The position numbers were made by a program, and so were the translations under genes. Positions 33,787-44,982 of a stretch of 64,000 bases of DNA are shown piece by piece (the stretch's first letter is position 1; each line of letters begins with the position of its first letter). The notes below the pieces were generated by a model. It was not told the origin of the DNA, ran no database searches, and saw nothing but the letters and a program-made list of their open reading frames with translations. The DNA comes from Oxalobacteraceae sp. CFBP 13730 (lineage in GTDB: Bacteria; Pseudomonadota; Gammaproteobacteria; Burkholderiales; Burkholderiaceae_D), in assembly GCA_014841835.1 (NCBI GenBank), contig JACYUQ010000005.1:186001-250000 (forward strand), read 5' to 3'.

Positions 33787-34200
33787 TTAGAACGGCTTGA
33801 CCGTCACCAGAATGACAATCGCCAGCATCAGCACGACCGGCACTTCATTGAACCAGCGATACCACTTGTGACTGCGCGTATTGACGCCGCGTTCGAATTT
33901 CTTGAGGATGCCGCCGCACATGTGATGGTAGCCGATCGTCAGGAACACGAGCAGCAGCTTGGCATGCAGCCAGCCACCTTGGATACCGTAGCCCAGCCAC
34001 AGCCACCCGCCCAGCAGCACCGCCGGCACCGACAGGATCATCGAGAAGCGGTACAGCCGGCGCGCCATGCCCAAGAGGCGGTCACGCGCCGCAGGGTTGG
34101 TTTCCTCGGCCAGGTTGACGAACAGGCGCGGCAGGTAGAACAGGCCGGCGAACCAGGACGCAATGAAGACAATGTGCAGTGCTTTGATCCAGAGGTACAT
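33787..34200 (-). CDS. hemJ: HemJ-type protoporphyrinogen oxidase (CopD/UPF0093 family)
   Basis: A 137-residue membrane protein with four predicted helices. The start MYLWIKALHIVFIASWFAGLF matches the HemJ family, including the conserved histidine of KALH; GYHHMCGG and HKWYRWFNEVPV also fit. HemJ oxidises protoporphyrinogen IX in haem synthesis in bacteria without HemG or HemY. ATG at 34200 has AAGGAAA upstream; the frame is open upstream only as read-through of the neighbour. It lies 25 bp after proA. Many annotations call it simply a CopD-family protein. Confidence 0.85.
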   Translation of the reverse strand: MYLWIKALHIVFIASWFAGLFYLPRLFVNLAEETNPAARDRLLGMARRLYRFSMILSVPAVLLGGWLWLGYGIQGGWLHAKLLLVFLTIGYHHMCGGILKKFERGVNTRSHKWYRWFNEVPVVLMLAIVILVTVKPF

Positions 34201-34225
34201 GCTTTCCTTGTGGTGAATGTTGAAT

Positions 34226-35491
34226 TCAGTTGCGCACTTCGCCGTGGCCAAACACGACATACTTGAGCGACGTGAGGCCTTCCAGCCCCACCGGCCCGCG
34301 TGCATGCAGCTTGTCGTTCGAGATACCGATCTCGGCGCCCAGGCCGTATTCGAAACCATCGGCAAAGCGCGTCGACGCATTGATCATCACCGACGCCGAG
34401 TCGACTTCACGCAAGAAACGCATCGCGCCGCTGTGGTCTTCGGTGACGATCGATTCGGTGTGCTTCGACGAATACGCATCGATGTGGTCCATCGCCTCGT
34501 CGATGCCGGCCACCACCTTCACAGCCAGGATCGGGGCCAGGTATTCGGTCGACCAGTCTTCTTCCGTTGCCGCGACCAGATGCGGGTAACCGGCCAGGAT
34601 CGCGAACGCTTCCGGGTCGGCGCGCAGTTCGACGTCTTTGGTCGCATACAGCTCGGCCAGGCGCGGCAGCACGGTAGGCGCGATGCCGCGCGCGACCAGC
34701 AGCGTTTCCATCGTGTTGCAGGTGCCGTAGCGGTGGCACTTGGCGTTGAACGCGATGGCCAGCGCCTTGTCGATATCGGCCTTGTCGTCGATGTAGACGT
34801 GACAGATGCCATCGAGGTGCTTGATCATCGGGACCGTGGCTTCGGCCATCAGGCGCGCAATCAGCCCCTTGCCGCCGCGCGGGACGATCACGTCCACGTA
34901 CTGCGGCATCGTGATCAGCGCGCCGACGGCGGCGCGATCGACCGTGTCGACCACCTGCACCGCCGCCTGCGGCAAGCCGGCGCCGGCCAGGCCTTCGGCC
35001 ACCAGCCTGGCCAGCGCGCGGTTGCAGTGGATCGCTTCCGAGCCGCCGCGCAGGATCGCCGCATTGCCGCTCTTGATGCACAGACCGGCCGCATCGACCG
35101 TCACGTTCGGGCGCGCCTCGTAGATGATGCCGATCACGCCCAGCGGCACGCGCATCTGGCCGACCTGGATGCCGCTCGGACGCACCTTCATGTTCGAGAT
35201 TTCGCCGACCGGATCGGGCAAGGTGGCGATCTGGCGCAGGCCGGCGACCATCGTCGCAATCGCCGCATCCGATAACGCCAGGCGATCCATCAGTGCCGGG
35301 GCCAGGCCAGCTGCTCCGGCAGCGGCCAGGTCTTGGGCGTTGGCAGCGCGCAGCGCATCGGCATCGCGTTCGATGGCGTCGGCAATCAGGTGCAGGGCGC
35401 GGTTGCGGGTGGCCGTGTCGGCGCGTGCCATGGCGCGCGCGGCGGCGCGGGCTTGCTGGCCCAGCTGGTGCATGTGTGCGGTAATGTCCAT
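34226..35491 (-). CDS. proA: Glutamate-5-semialdehyde dehydrogenase (gamma-glutamyl phosphate reductase)
   Basis: Reduces gamma-glutamyl phosphate to glutamate 5-semialdehyde with NADPH in proline synthesis. The 421-residue protein has MRVPLGVIGIIYEARPNVT, PRGGKGLI, the catalytic cysteine in KCHRYGTCNTMET, and the C-terminal GPVGLEGLTSLKYV. ATG at 35491 (MDITAHMHQLG) is preferred because GGGAA precedes it; ATG at 35503 and a GTG at 35521 are in frame. It follows holA by 82 bp on the same strand. The partner gene proB is not in the window. Confidence 0.95.
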   Translation of the reverse strand: MDITAHMHQLGQQARAAARAMARADTATRNRALHLIADAIERDADALRAANAQDLAAAGAAGLAPALMDRLALSDAAIATMVAGLRQIATLPDPVGEISNMKVRPSGIQVGQMRVPLGVIGIIYEARPNVTVDAAGLCIKSGNAAILRGGSEAIHCNRALARLVAEGLAGAGLPQAAVQVVDTVDRAAVGALITMPQYVDVIVPRGGKGLIARLMAEATVPMIKHLDGICHVYIDDKADIDKALAIAFNAKCHRYGTCNTMETLLVARGIAPTVLPRLAELYATKDVELRADPEAFAILAGYPHLVAATEEDWSTEYLAPILAVKVVAGIDEAMDHIDAYSSKHTESIVTEDHSGAMRFLREVDSASVMINASTRFADGFEYGLGAEIGISNDKLHARGPVGLEGLTSLKYVVFGHGEVRN

Positions 35492-35573
35492 CGAGTTTCC
35501 CATTGCATTAACATGGCGCACGCAAGGCGGCGATGGTCATCGGCGTCGAACAACGCCTTTACTGCGAAAGGCC

Positions 35574-36587
35574 TTACCGCGCCACCCGCAACGCCAGCTG
35601 CAACATCGCATCCCACGCGTCGCCCGCGAATTGTTTGGCGCGCAGGCCCTTGACCATGCGGTCGACCTGCGCCGCCTCTTGCAGCGCCGCTTCGAGCGTC
35701 GCGAGCGACACGCGGCGCAGCGCCGGCTCCATCATCCGCTCGCGCGGGCCCCAGATCCGGTATTCCTTGAGCAGGGCATTCAACGGCCGGCCCTGCCCCA
35801 TCCCGCTCTTCAATTTTAGCAGCGTGCGGATTTCTTCGGCCACTGCCCACAAGACCAGCGGCAGCGCTTCGCCTTCGCCCTTCAAGCCTTCGAGCATGCG
35901 CACCAGGCGCGCGGTGTCGCCCGTCAGCATTGCCTCGGACAGCTTGAACACGTCGTAGCGCGCCACGTTCAGCACGGCGTCGTGCACCTGCTCGAACGTC
36001 AGCTTGCCCGGCTCGTGGAGCAGGCCGAGCTTTTGAATCTCCTGGTGCGCCGCCAGCAGATTGCCTTCGACGCGGTCGGCGATGAAGTCCAGGCTCTGGC
36101 GCTCGGCGCTCTGGCCCTGGCTTGCCAGCCGGTTGCCGATCCAGGCCGGCAGTTGTGCGCGCTCGATGTTCGGGATATCGATGTACACGGCGGCCTGCTG
36201 CAGTGCCGTCACCCATGACGCCTTGGCCGTCTGCCAGTCGAGCTTGGGCAGCGTGATCAGGGTGAGGTTGTCGGGGCTGAGGTCTTTCGCATACGCCTGC
36301 AGCGCAGCGCTGCCATCCTTGCCCGGTTTGCCGGTCGGGATGCGCAGTTCGATCAGCTTCTTGTCGCCGAACAGCGACAAGGCCTGATTGGCCGCCAGCA
36401 GTTCGCCCCACTTGAAAGTGCGCTCCACGCTGAGCACGTCGCGCTCGGTATAGCCCTGCGCGCGCGCCGCCTTGCGGATGCGGTCGGCCGCTTCCAGCGC
36501 CAGCAGATGCTCGTCGCTGGCGATCACGTACAGCTGCGCCAGGTTCTTGGCCAGGTGGCCATCGAGCGCTTCGAGCCGCAGTTGCAT
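35574..36587 (-). CDS. holA: DNA polymerase III subunit delta
   Basis: The clamp-loader subunit that opens the beta sliding clamp. The 337-residue protein shows the family start LYVIASDEHLLALEAADRIRKAA, the middle AAA+-like region with IADRVEGNLLAAHQEIQKL, and the C-terminal helical collar domain. Length is typical of proteobacterial HolA. It begins 3 bp after the lptE stop, a conserved pairing (leuS-lptE-holA) across beta- and gammaproteobacteria, so cotranscription is likely. Confidence 0.95.
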   Translation of the reverse strand: MQLRLEALDGHLAKNLAQLYVIASDEHLLALEAADRIRKAARAQGYTERDVLSVERTFKWGELLAANQALSLFGDKKLIELRIPTGKPGKDGSAALQAYAKDLSPDNLTLITLPKLDWQTAKASWVTALQQAAVYIDIPNIERAQLPAWIGNRLASQGQSAERQSLDFIADRVEGNLLAAHQEIQKLGLLHEPGKLTFEQVHDAVLNVARYDVFKLSEAMLTGDTARLVRMLEGLKGEGEALPLVLWAVAEEIRTLLKLKSGMGQGRPLNALLKEYRIWGPRERMMEPALRRVSLATLEAALQEAAQVDRMVKGLRAKQFAGDAWDAMLQLALRVAR

Positions 36588-36590
36588 CGC

Positions 36591-37156
36591 TTACGGCGTC
36601 GGCAAGGCGGCTGCCGGCGTCGCTGGCGCTGCCACGGGCCCCAGCGGCTTGATCGCCACCAGACGGCGCAGAACCTGCTGCACCAAGTCGGACTGCATGT
36701 CGCGGTACAGCAGTGCTTCTTCGGATTCCTTGGCCAGCACCTGCGATTCGTCGAATGCGATATTGCGGCGCAGGGTGATGTCGGTGGGCGCCAGCAGCTG
36801 GCGGTTGTTGGCGTCGCGTACCTGGAACACCAGCGTGTAGCTCAGCGAATATTCACGCACGCGGCCCAGACTGTTGAGCGACAGAATCGCCTTGCCGCGC
36901 GACTCGCTGATCACATCGAACAACGCCTCGGCTTTGGACGCATCGGGTTCGATGCGCACGTTGTCACCCGCACGCAGGTTGCGCTTGAGCTCCGTGCCCA
37001 GCGGCGAGGCTTCGTTGAACGACAGCCAGATGCTCTGGAACGGCAGGGTGTACTGGCCATCGCTGCCGCGCAGCTTGAAGCCGCAGCCGGCGAGGACGGC
37101 GACCATCAGGACTGCGCCGAGGACGCGCACGAGGTAGTTATTCGAAGTGTTCATCA

Positions 37157-37157
<1 letters not shown>
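36591..37157 (-). CDS. lptE: LPS-assembly lipoprotein LptE
   Basis: Forms the plug of the LptD barrel that inserts lipopolysaccharide in the outer leaflet. The 188-residue precursor has a lipoprotein signal ending in VLAGC, with the lipidated cysteine at about 25, then GFKLRGSDGQYTLPFQSIWL at the start of the mature fold. The C-terminus is Ala/Pro-rich. ATG at 37157 overlaps the leuS stop by one base (TGATG), so the genes are coupled. The LptD partner is encoded at 49.4 kb. Confidence 0.93.
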
Positions 37158-39799
<2,642 letters not shown>

Positions 39800-39928
39800 G
39801 ATTTCTGCAGACGTAATGTGGGAGATGGAACCGGTCATTATAACCTGTTGATTTTGCACTACGGCGTGGCGTGGTGCAGGAAGGATGGTGCGGTGAGACA
39901 GCGTCCGCTGAACGCTGCCCCGGGTAAT

Positions 39929-40255
39929 TCAGCGCAGCACGAGTTTCAGTGCCGGCGTTTCGCCATAATCTTCATACCGCTCGTTGATGCCGCCGATACA
40001 AAAGGCCAGCTCCTCAAACAGATCCGGCACCGCGGCCTTCATGGCAGCAGCGTCGACGATCACGATCTCGAGCACTTCGTCCGGCGCCAGCTGGAAGCTG
40101 GTCATGTTTTCGTCGTCGCGCAGGTAGCTCAGGCAATCCACCCAGGCGTCGATGCTGTTCGCATACGACGCCGGGAAGCCGAACGCGGCCCGGCTTTGCG
40201 CATGAAACGACGCCTCGTCGACGATCGCAGCGCCGTTCAGTTGTGCAACGGCCAT
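39929..40255 (-). CDS. Barstar-family protein
   Basis: A 108-residue protein with the barstar fold signature: VDEASFHAQSRAAFGFPASYANSIDAWVDCLSYLRDD, where the family helix and the DxxxDCL segment are recognisable, and an acidic face overall. Barstar inhibits barnase-type RNases. No barnase or other toxin gene is adjacent. It starts 1 bp after the dapB stop, so it is cotranscribed with a housekeeping gene, which suggests a chromosomal role outside classic toxin-antitoxin pairs. Its target is unknown. Confidence 0.8.
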   Translation of the reverse strand: MAVAQLNGAAIVDEASFHAQSRAAFGFPASYANSIDAWVDCLSYLRDDENMTSFQLAPDEVLEIVIVDAAAMKAAVPDLFEELAFCIGGINERYEDYGETPALKLVLR

Positions 40256-40256
40256 A

Positions 40257-41066
40257 TCAAGCTTTCAGGCCCAGCACGTCCTGCATGTCGTACAGGCCGT
40301 GCGATTTGTCTGCCAGGAAGCGCGCCGCGCGCAGCGCGCCGTGGGCATAGGTCACGCGGCTGCTGGATTTGTGGCTGATCTCGATGCGCTCGCCCGTGCC
40401 CAGGAACATGACGGTGTGGTCGCCCACGACGTCGCCGCCGCGCACGGTGGCAAAGCCGATCGTCGACGGATCGCGTTCGCCGGTGACGCCTTCGCGCCCG
40501 TACACGGCGCATTCCTTGAGGTCGCGGCCGATGGCGTCGGCAATGACTTCGCCCATCTTGAGCGCGGTGCCCGATGGTGCATCGACCTTGTGGCGGTGGT
40601 GCGCTTCGACGATTTCGATGTCGTAGCCTTCGGCAAAACTCTTGGCCGCCATTTCGAGCAGCTTGAGCGTGACGTTCACGCCCACGCTCATGTTCGGCGC
40701 GACCACCAGCCCGATCTTCTCGGCGGCGGCAGCGATCTCGGCCTTGCCGGCGTCATCGAAACCGGTGGTGCCGATCACCATCTGCTTGCCATTGGCGGCG
40801 CAATACGCGAGGTGCGCCAGCGTGCCTTCCGGGCGGGTGAAGTCGATCAGCACGTCGGCGTTGTGCAGGCCGTGCCTGATACTGTCTTCGATCATCACGC
40901 CCGTGAGGAAACCGCTGAACGCGCCGGCATCCTGGCCGATGAACGGCGAACCGGGCATGTCGAGCGCGCCGGCCAGGCGGGCATCGGGTGCGTACTGGAT
41001 GGCTTCGATCAGCATGCGGCCCATGCGGCCGCTGGCGCCGGCTACGGCGATATTCAACATCGTCAT
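40257..41066 (-). CDS. dapB: 4-hydroxy-tetrahydrodipicolinate reductase
   Basis: NAD(P)H-dependent step of the diaminopimelate/lysine pathway. The 269-residue protein has the nucleotide motif VAGASGRMGRML near residue 8, the segment DFTRPEGTLAHLAYC, and the active-site motif EAHHRHKVDAPSGTALKMGE. ATG at 41066 has AAGGA 5 bp before it. It lies 8 bp downstream of bamE and is followed at once by the barstar-like gene. Confidence 0.96.
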   Translation of the reverse strand: MTMLNIAVAGASGRMGRMLIEAIQYAPDARLAGALDMPGSPFIGQDAGAFSGFLTGVMIEDSIRHGLHNADVLIDFTRPEGTLAHLAYCAANGKQMVIGTTGFDDAGKAEIAAAAEKIGLVVAPNMSVGVNVTLKLLEMAAKSFAEGYDIEIVEAHHRHKVDAPSGTALKMGEVIADAIGRDLKECAVYGREGVTGERDPSTIGFATVRGGDVVGDHTVMFLGTGERIEISHKSSSRVTYAHGALRAARFLADKSHGLYDMQDVLGLKA

Positions 41067-41074
41067 GGCAATCC

Positions 41075-41686
41075 TTACTGCTGGGTTGCCGGGGCAGTCA
41101 CCGTGATCGGTGCGACCGGACGGCTTTCCGGCTTTTCTTTCTTGCTCGGTACCTTGGCGGGACCGGCGATACGGTCGATGTAATCGCGCTCGCTCGGCAG
41201 GTTGCCGCCTTCGAAACGCTCGACCACGTCATCCTTGAAGAACACGGTGACGCGGCTGGTGGTCAGTTCGCCATTGCCCCGGGCCAGGTAGAACGGGTAA
41301 TCCCAGCGGCTGGCATGGAAGGCATCGACCAGCAGGGGCGAACCGAGCAGGAAACGTACCTGGTCACGCGTCTGGCCGACCTTCAACTGGTTCAACATCT
41401 CTTGCGAGACGAAGTTGCCCTGCTGAATGTCCGGGCGGTAAGGCGAGAAGATCCACAGGAACTTTTGCAGGCGCGAAGCCTGCACGGTCTGCGCGCCGGC
41501 ATTGGCGATGGCGGCCGATTTATCGGCGTCGGCCGCGGTGGCCGCCGTGTCCGTTGCCACCGGTGGCGCCGGACGGGTCTGGTTGCGCCAGGATGCGCAG
41601 CCGGACAACGTCAGCGTGCAGACGAGACCTGCCGCCAGCACCGCCTTGGCGGAAAATCGATGGGATACGGCTTGTTTGACGCGCAT
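41075..41686 (-). CDS. bamE: Outer membrane protein assembly factor BamE (OmlA/SmpA)
   Basis: A small lipoprotein of the BAM complex. The 203-residue precursor has a lipobox TLSGC, a low-complexity Ala/Thr linker, and the SmpA/OmlA domain: YRPDIQQGNFVSQEMLNQLKVGQTRDQVRFLLGSPL. A lysine/proline-rich tail follows. It is longer than the E. coli protein (113 residues) at both linker and tail. ATG at 41686 has GAGG upstream. It is divergent from fur, an arrangement conserved in betaproteobacteria and pseudomonads. Confidence 0.93.
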   Translation of the reverse strand: MRVKQAVSHRFSAKAVLAAGLVCTLTLSGCASWRNQTRPAPPVATDTAATAADADKSAAIANAGAQTVQASRLQKFLWIFSPYRPDIQQGNFVSQEMLNQLKVGQTRDQVRFLLGSPLLVDAFHASRWDYPFYLARGNGELTTSRVTVFFKDDVVERFEGGNLPSERDYIDRIAGPAKVPSKKEKPESRPVAPITVTAPATQQ

Positions 41687-41765
41687 AGGTAACCTCAAAT
41701 CGTTCGAGCGGGAGCTTTCAAAACGCTATATCATAAAGCACTCCGCCAATATGCGAGTAACAAAC

Positions 41766-42197
41766 ATGAGTAACAATCCGACCGACCTGAAGGCAAGCGG
41801 CCTCAAGGCCACGCTCCCGCGCCTGAAAATCCTGGAAATCTTCCAGAACAGCGCCGTGCGTCACCTCACCGCAGAAGATGTCTACAAGATCCTGTTGGCT
41901 GAAAACATGGACGTTGGACTGGCCACCGTCTACCGCGTCCTGACGCAATTCGAGCAGGCTGGCCTGCTCAACCGTAACCACTTCGAAACCGGCAAGGCCA
42001 TCTACGAGCTCAACGCCGGCTCGCACCATGACCACCTCGTCTGCGTCACCTGCGGCCGGGTCGAAGAATTTTATGACGAAGAAATCGAACAGCGCCAGAA
42101 GATGATTGCCGAAACCCACGGCTACACGATCGTCGACCATGCACTGGCGATCTATGGCAGTTGCCCGCAGTGCCAGGCGGCGCGCAAGGCAAGCTGA
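41766..42197 (+). CDS. fur: Ferric uptake regulator Fur
   Basis: An iron-sensing repressor of siderophore and iron-uptake genes. The 143-residue protein has the winged helix (LKATLPRLKILEIFQ; LATVYRVLTQFEQAGLLNR), the regulatory metal site HHDHLVC, and two CxxC motifs (CVTCGRVEEF; CPQC). ATG at 41766 (MSNNPTDLK) is the usual start for the family; ATG at 41751 is in frame. The 79-bp spacer to bamE must hold both promoters; no clear Fur box was recognised there. Confidence 0.96.
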   Translation: MSNNPTDLKASGLKATLPRLKILEIFQNSAVRHLTAEDVYKILLAENMDVGLATVYRVLTQFEQAGLLNRNHFETGKAIYELNAGSHHDHLVCVTCGRVEEFYDEEIEQRQKMIAETHGYTIVDHALAIYGSCPQCQAARKAS

Positions 42198-42231
42198 TCA
42201 TCAGCCGCCCCGCAGGGCTGGCCAATAAGAA

Positions 42232-42264
42232 AGGGCGCACCGGAATTTCCCGTGCGCCCTTTTT
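42232..42264. terminator. Bidirectional terminator between fur and hrcA
   Basis: AGGGCGCAC and GTGCGCCCT pair around an 11-base interior, followed by TTTTT on the plus strand. On the minus strand a CTTTCTTATT tract follows. It lies 34 bp after the fur stop and 24 bp beyond the hrcA stop, serving both converging genes. Confidence 0.88.
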
Positions 42265-42288
42265 GCGTCTGGTCGCAATAAAAAATTG

Positions 42289-43305
42289 TTAAGGCTGGCT
42301 GAGCGCGTTCGACAACAGCTTGGCGGTGATGTCCACGATAGGAATCACCCGCTCGTACGCCATCCGTGTGGGACCGATAACGCCCAGCGTGCCAACGATG
42401 CGACCATCGACGGCGTACGGCGCGGTGACCACGCTCATCTCGTCCATCGGCACCAGATTCGATTCGCCGCCGATGAAGATCTGCACGCCGCCGGCCTTGC
42501 TCGACATGTCGAGCAACTGCATCAGGCCCGTCTTTTGCTCGAACATCTCGAACATCTGGCGCAGCGAACTCATATTCGACGACAGGTCGGTCACCGACAA
42601 CAGGTTGCGCTCGCCGGAAATGACCACGTCGTCGCTCTCGGCCATCGCTTCGCTGCCGGCCTCGACGGCGGCATGCATCAGGCGCCCCATGTCGTCGCTC
42701 AGCTGGCGCAATTCGCCGCTCAGGCGCTGACGCACGCCGTCGAACGACTGGCCGGCAAAGTTCTGGTTCAGGTAATTGGCCGACTGCGACAATTGCGCTG
42801 GCGTGTAGTCGACATCGGTCAGCAGCAGGCGGTTCTGGACGTCGCCACGCGGATCGACGATCACGAGCAGGATGCGCTTTTCGGAAAGACGCAAAAATTC
42901 AATCTGCTGGAACACCGATTCGCGGCGCGGGCTTTGCACCACGCCGGCAAACTGCGACAGCGACGAGAGCATCTGGGCCGCGTTGGCGATCAGCTTTTGC
43001 GGATGCTGCAGCGGCAGGCGCATGCGCTCGGCGCCGACCGTCGTTTCATCGAGCTGCTTGACGGTCAACAGGGTATCGACAAACACGCGGTAGCCGCGCG
43101 GCGTCGGAATCCGGCCAGCGGAGGTATGTGGACTGGCGACGAACCCCATGTCCTCGAGGTCGGCCATGATGTTGCGGATCGTCGCGGGCGACAATTCCAG
43201 GCCCGACAGCTTCGACAGCGCGCGCGAACCGACCGGCTGGCCGTCGGCAATATAGCGTTCGACAAGCGCTTTGAGCAGGGTTTGGGCACGGTGATCGAGT
43301 TGCAT
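42289..43305 (-). CDS. hrcA: Heat-inducible transcription repressor HrcA
   Basis: Binds CIRCE operators of chaperonin genes and is released on heat stress. The 338-residue protein starts MQLDHRAQTLLKALVERYI, has the winged helix GSRALSKLSGLELSPATIRNIMADLEDMG, and the long GAF-like C-terminal domain ending in GPTRMAYERVIPIVDITAKLLS. ATG at 43305 is chosen where the family starts. No CIRCE element was seen in this window, so its targets lie elsewhere. Confidence 0.95.
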   Translation of the reverse strand: MQLDHRAQTLLKALVERYIADGQPVGSRALSKLSGLELSPATIRNIMADLEDMGFVASPHTSAGRIPTPRGYRVFVDTLLTVKQLDETTVGAERMRLPLQHPQKLIANAAQMLSSLSQFAGVVQSPRRESVFQQIEFLRLSEKRILLVIVDPRGDVQNRLLLTDVDYTPAQLSQSANYLNQNFAGQSFDGVRQRLSGELRQLSDDMGRLMHAAVEAGSEAMAESDDVVISGERNLLSVTDLSSNMSSLRQMFEMFEQKTGLMQLLDMSSKAGGVQIFIGGESNLVPMDEMSVVTAPYAVDGRIVGTLGVIGPTRMAYERVIPIVDITAKLLSNALSQP

Positions 43306-43397
43306 GGTTCCGGGAAAGGTCTTTTTCTGTGGTGCTGGGATGATCAGCAAATTGGGGCGCGGCACGGCAGCGCAAGGGTTGCGCTCCGATCCCAGTG

Positions 43398-44135
43398 TTA
43401 TACGCGCATCGGCGCCGATCCGTATGGCGGCGCATGCGCGGCATCGAGCCAGTCGAGCAATGCATCGATGCTGTCCACCTCGACATCGGGCCGCACCTGG
43501 TCAGCGAGCGCGTTGATCATGCCGCTGCGGTTCATCCAGGCAGCGCGCAAGCCTGCCTGCTGGGCGCCCTGGACGTCGAGCAGCAGATCGTCGCCCACAT
43601 ACAGGGTATCGGCCGGCAGAACACCGAGCGCGGCGCAGCCGGCCAGGAAAATCCCCGGATCCGGCTTGGCGGCGCCAAAGTCGCGCGCCGCCACCGATGC
43701 CTGGAACTGGTCGGCCAGGCCGATCGTGGCCAGGTCGGCCACGCCATTGGTGACCGAGCCGAGCAGCGCGCGCTGCCGGAGCCGCGCGAGACCTGGCACC
43801 ACGTCGTCATACAGCGTTACGGCATTGCGCGCGGCAATAAAAACGACCATGGCCTCCTCCACCCCGGCCACGTCTTCGCCCACCTGCTCGAACGCGGCGA
43901 CCAAGCCGGCGTGGCGCAGCGCGCTCAGGTCGATCCCGTACCCGGGCTCGCGCGCCAGCAATTCCAGACGCGCCTGACGCAGGCTGTCGATCGTGAACTG
44001 GTCCGCCACGCGTGGCGCATGCTGCTGCAGCCACGCATACAAACGGATTTCGGCGGCCCGGATCACGGGCACGATCGGCCACAGGGTATCGTCGAGGTCG
44101 AACAGTACGGCTTTGGGCCAGGGATGGCGGGTCAT
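43398..44135 (-). CDS. HAD-superfamily phosphatase
   Basis: A 245-residue hydrolase of the haloacid dehalogenase superfamily, subfamily IA type. The nucleophile motif is VLFDLDDTLWP, motif II lies in GSVTNG, the lysine in AAKPDPGIF and motif IV in YVGDDLLLDVQGA. Relatives hydrolyse small phosphates; the substrate cannot be read from sequence. ATG at 44135 has GGAAG before it; an ATG at 44156 lacks a site. It lies 92 bp upstream of hrcA on the same strand. Confidence 0.88.
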   Translation of the reverse strand: MTRHPWPKAVLFDLDDTLWPIVPVIRAAEIRLYAWLQQHAPRVADQFTIDSLRQARLELLAREPGYGIDLSALRHAGLVAAFEQVGEDVAGVEEAMVVFIAARNAVTLYDDVVPGLARLRQRALLGSVTNGVADLATIGLADQFQASVAARDFGAAKPDPGIFLAGCAALGVLPADTLYVGDDLLLDVQGAQQAGLRAAWMNRSGMINALADQVRPDVEVDSIDALLDWLDAAHAPPYGSAPMRV

Positions 44136-44368
44136 CGGCTTCCAGGAAACAGGCATGAAAAAACGCTACGCCAGCATAGCGATGCACACGACCAAAAGCA
44201 AACCGCACGGCCTTCGCGTTGCTTATATGACATTGTGCTTACAACCTGATACACATGCAAATGGGACGCAAATGGACCGGTTGCCTAATAAATGAACTAA
44301 AATGTTGAGCGATTTTTTGATTCCAACCGCGCAGCCTGCGCTTTCCCGCTAGATTATTTGGAGAATAT

Positions 44369-44962
44369 ATGAAGAGTTCCTACCTGCGCGCGAGCGCAGC
44401 GCTGGCATGCGCGGCCGTGCTGACTGCTTGCGGTGGTGGCGATGGCCAACTGCTGCTGGGCGGCCAGATTTCCGGCGTGACCAAGCCGGGCATGGTCCTG
44501 ACCAATAACGGCGGCTCCGACTATGAGATCCCGGTGCCATCCAATGGCACCGGCACGACCACGTTCTTCTTCCCGACCCGGATTTCGTCGGACGACAAGT
44601 ATGACGTGCAGATCAAGAGCACGCCGACCAATGTCGATGCGTCGTCTTGCCAACTGCTCAACAATAAAGGCCGTGCAGGCTTCGACGTCACGACGATCCA
44701 GATCGCTTGCGCGTTCAAAACCCAGGCCCTGACGGGTACCGTCAGCAACCTCAAGAGCCAGCTGATCCTGGTCAACGGCGCCGACCGCGTCATCGTGCCA
44801 GCCGGCGCAACTACTTTCAACATGGCCCGCGTCGCACAGGATGCGCCTTATGGCGTTTCGATCTTGGCGAACCCTGCCGGCCAGAGCTGCGCCATTGCCA
44901 ATGGCGTCGGCACCATGGGCGCGGCCGATGTGAACAACGTGACTGTCACGTGCGAACCTTAA
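44369..44962 (+). CDS. Repeat lipoprotein A, first of a tandem paralogous pair
   Basis: A 197-residue lipoprotein precursor (lipobox VLTAC followed by GGGDG). The mature part consists of two related units of about 85 residues with the pattern G-x-[IV]-x-[GN]-[VL]...LVN/LTN...Y-[DG]-V-x-[IV]...C...[IV]-x-[IV]-x-C; each unit has a cysteine pair. The units resemble beta-sandwich repeats of bacterial surface proteins. No known family was recognised. GGAG sits 5 bp before the ATG. The paralogue follows after 20 bp. Confidence 0.8.
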   Translation: MKSSYLRASAALACAAVLTACGGGDGQLLLGGQISGVTKPGMVLTNNGGSDYEIPVPSNGTGTTTFFFPTRISSDDKYDVQIKSTPTNVDASSCQLLNNKGRAGFDVTTIQIACAFKTQALTGTVSNLKSQLILVNGADRVIVPAGATTFNMARVAQDAPYGVSILANPAGQSCAIANGVGTMGAADVNNVTVTCEP

Positions 44963-44982
44963 TTTTTCCTGGAGTCAAACGC

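Noticed and set aside
41687..41765. A Fur box in the bamE-fur spacer
   Set aside because: No segment with a convincing match to the GATAATGATAATCATTATC-type consensus was found by eye.
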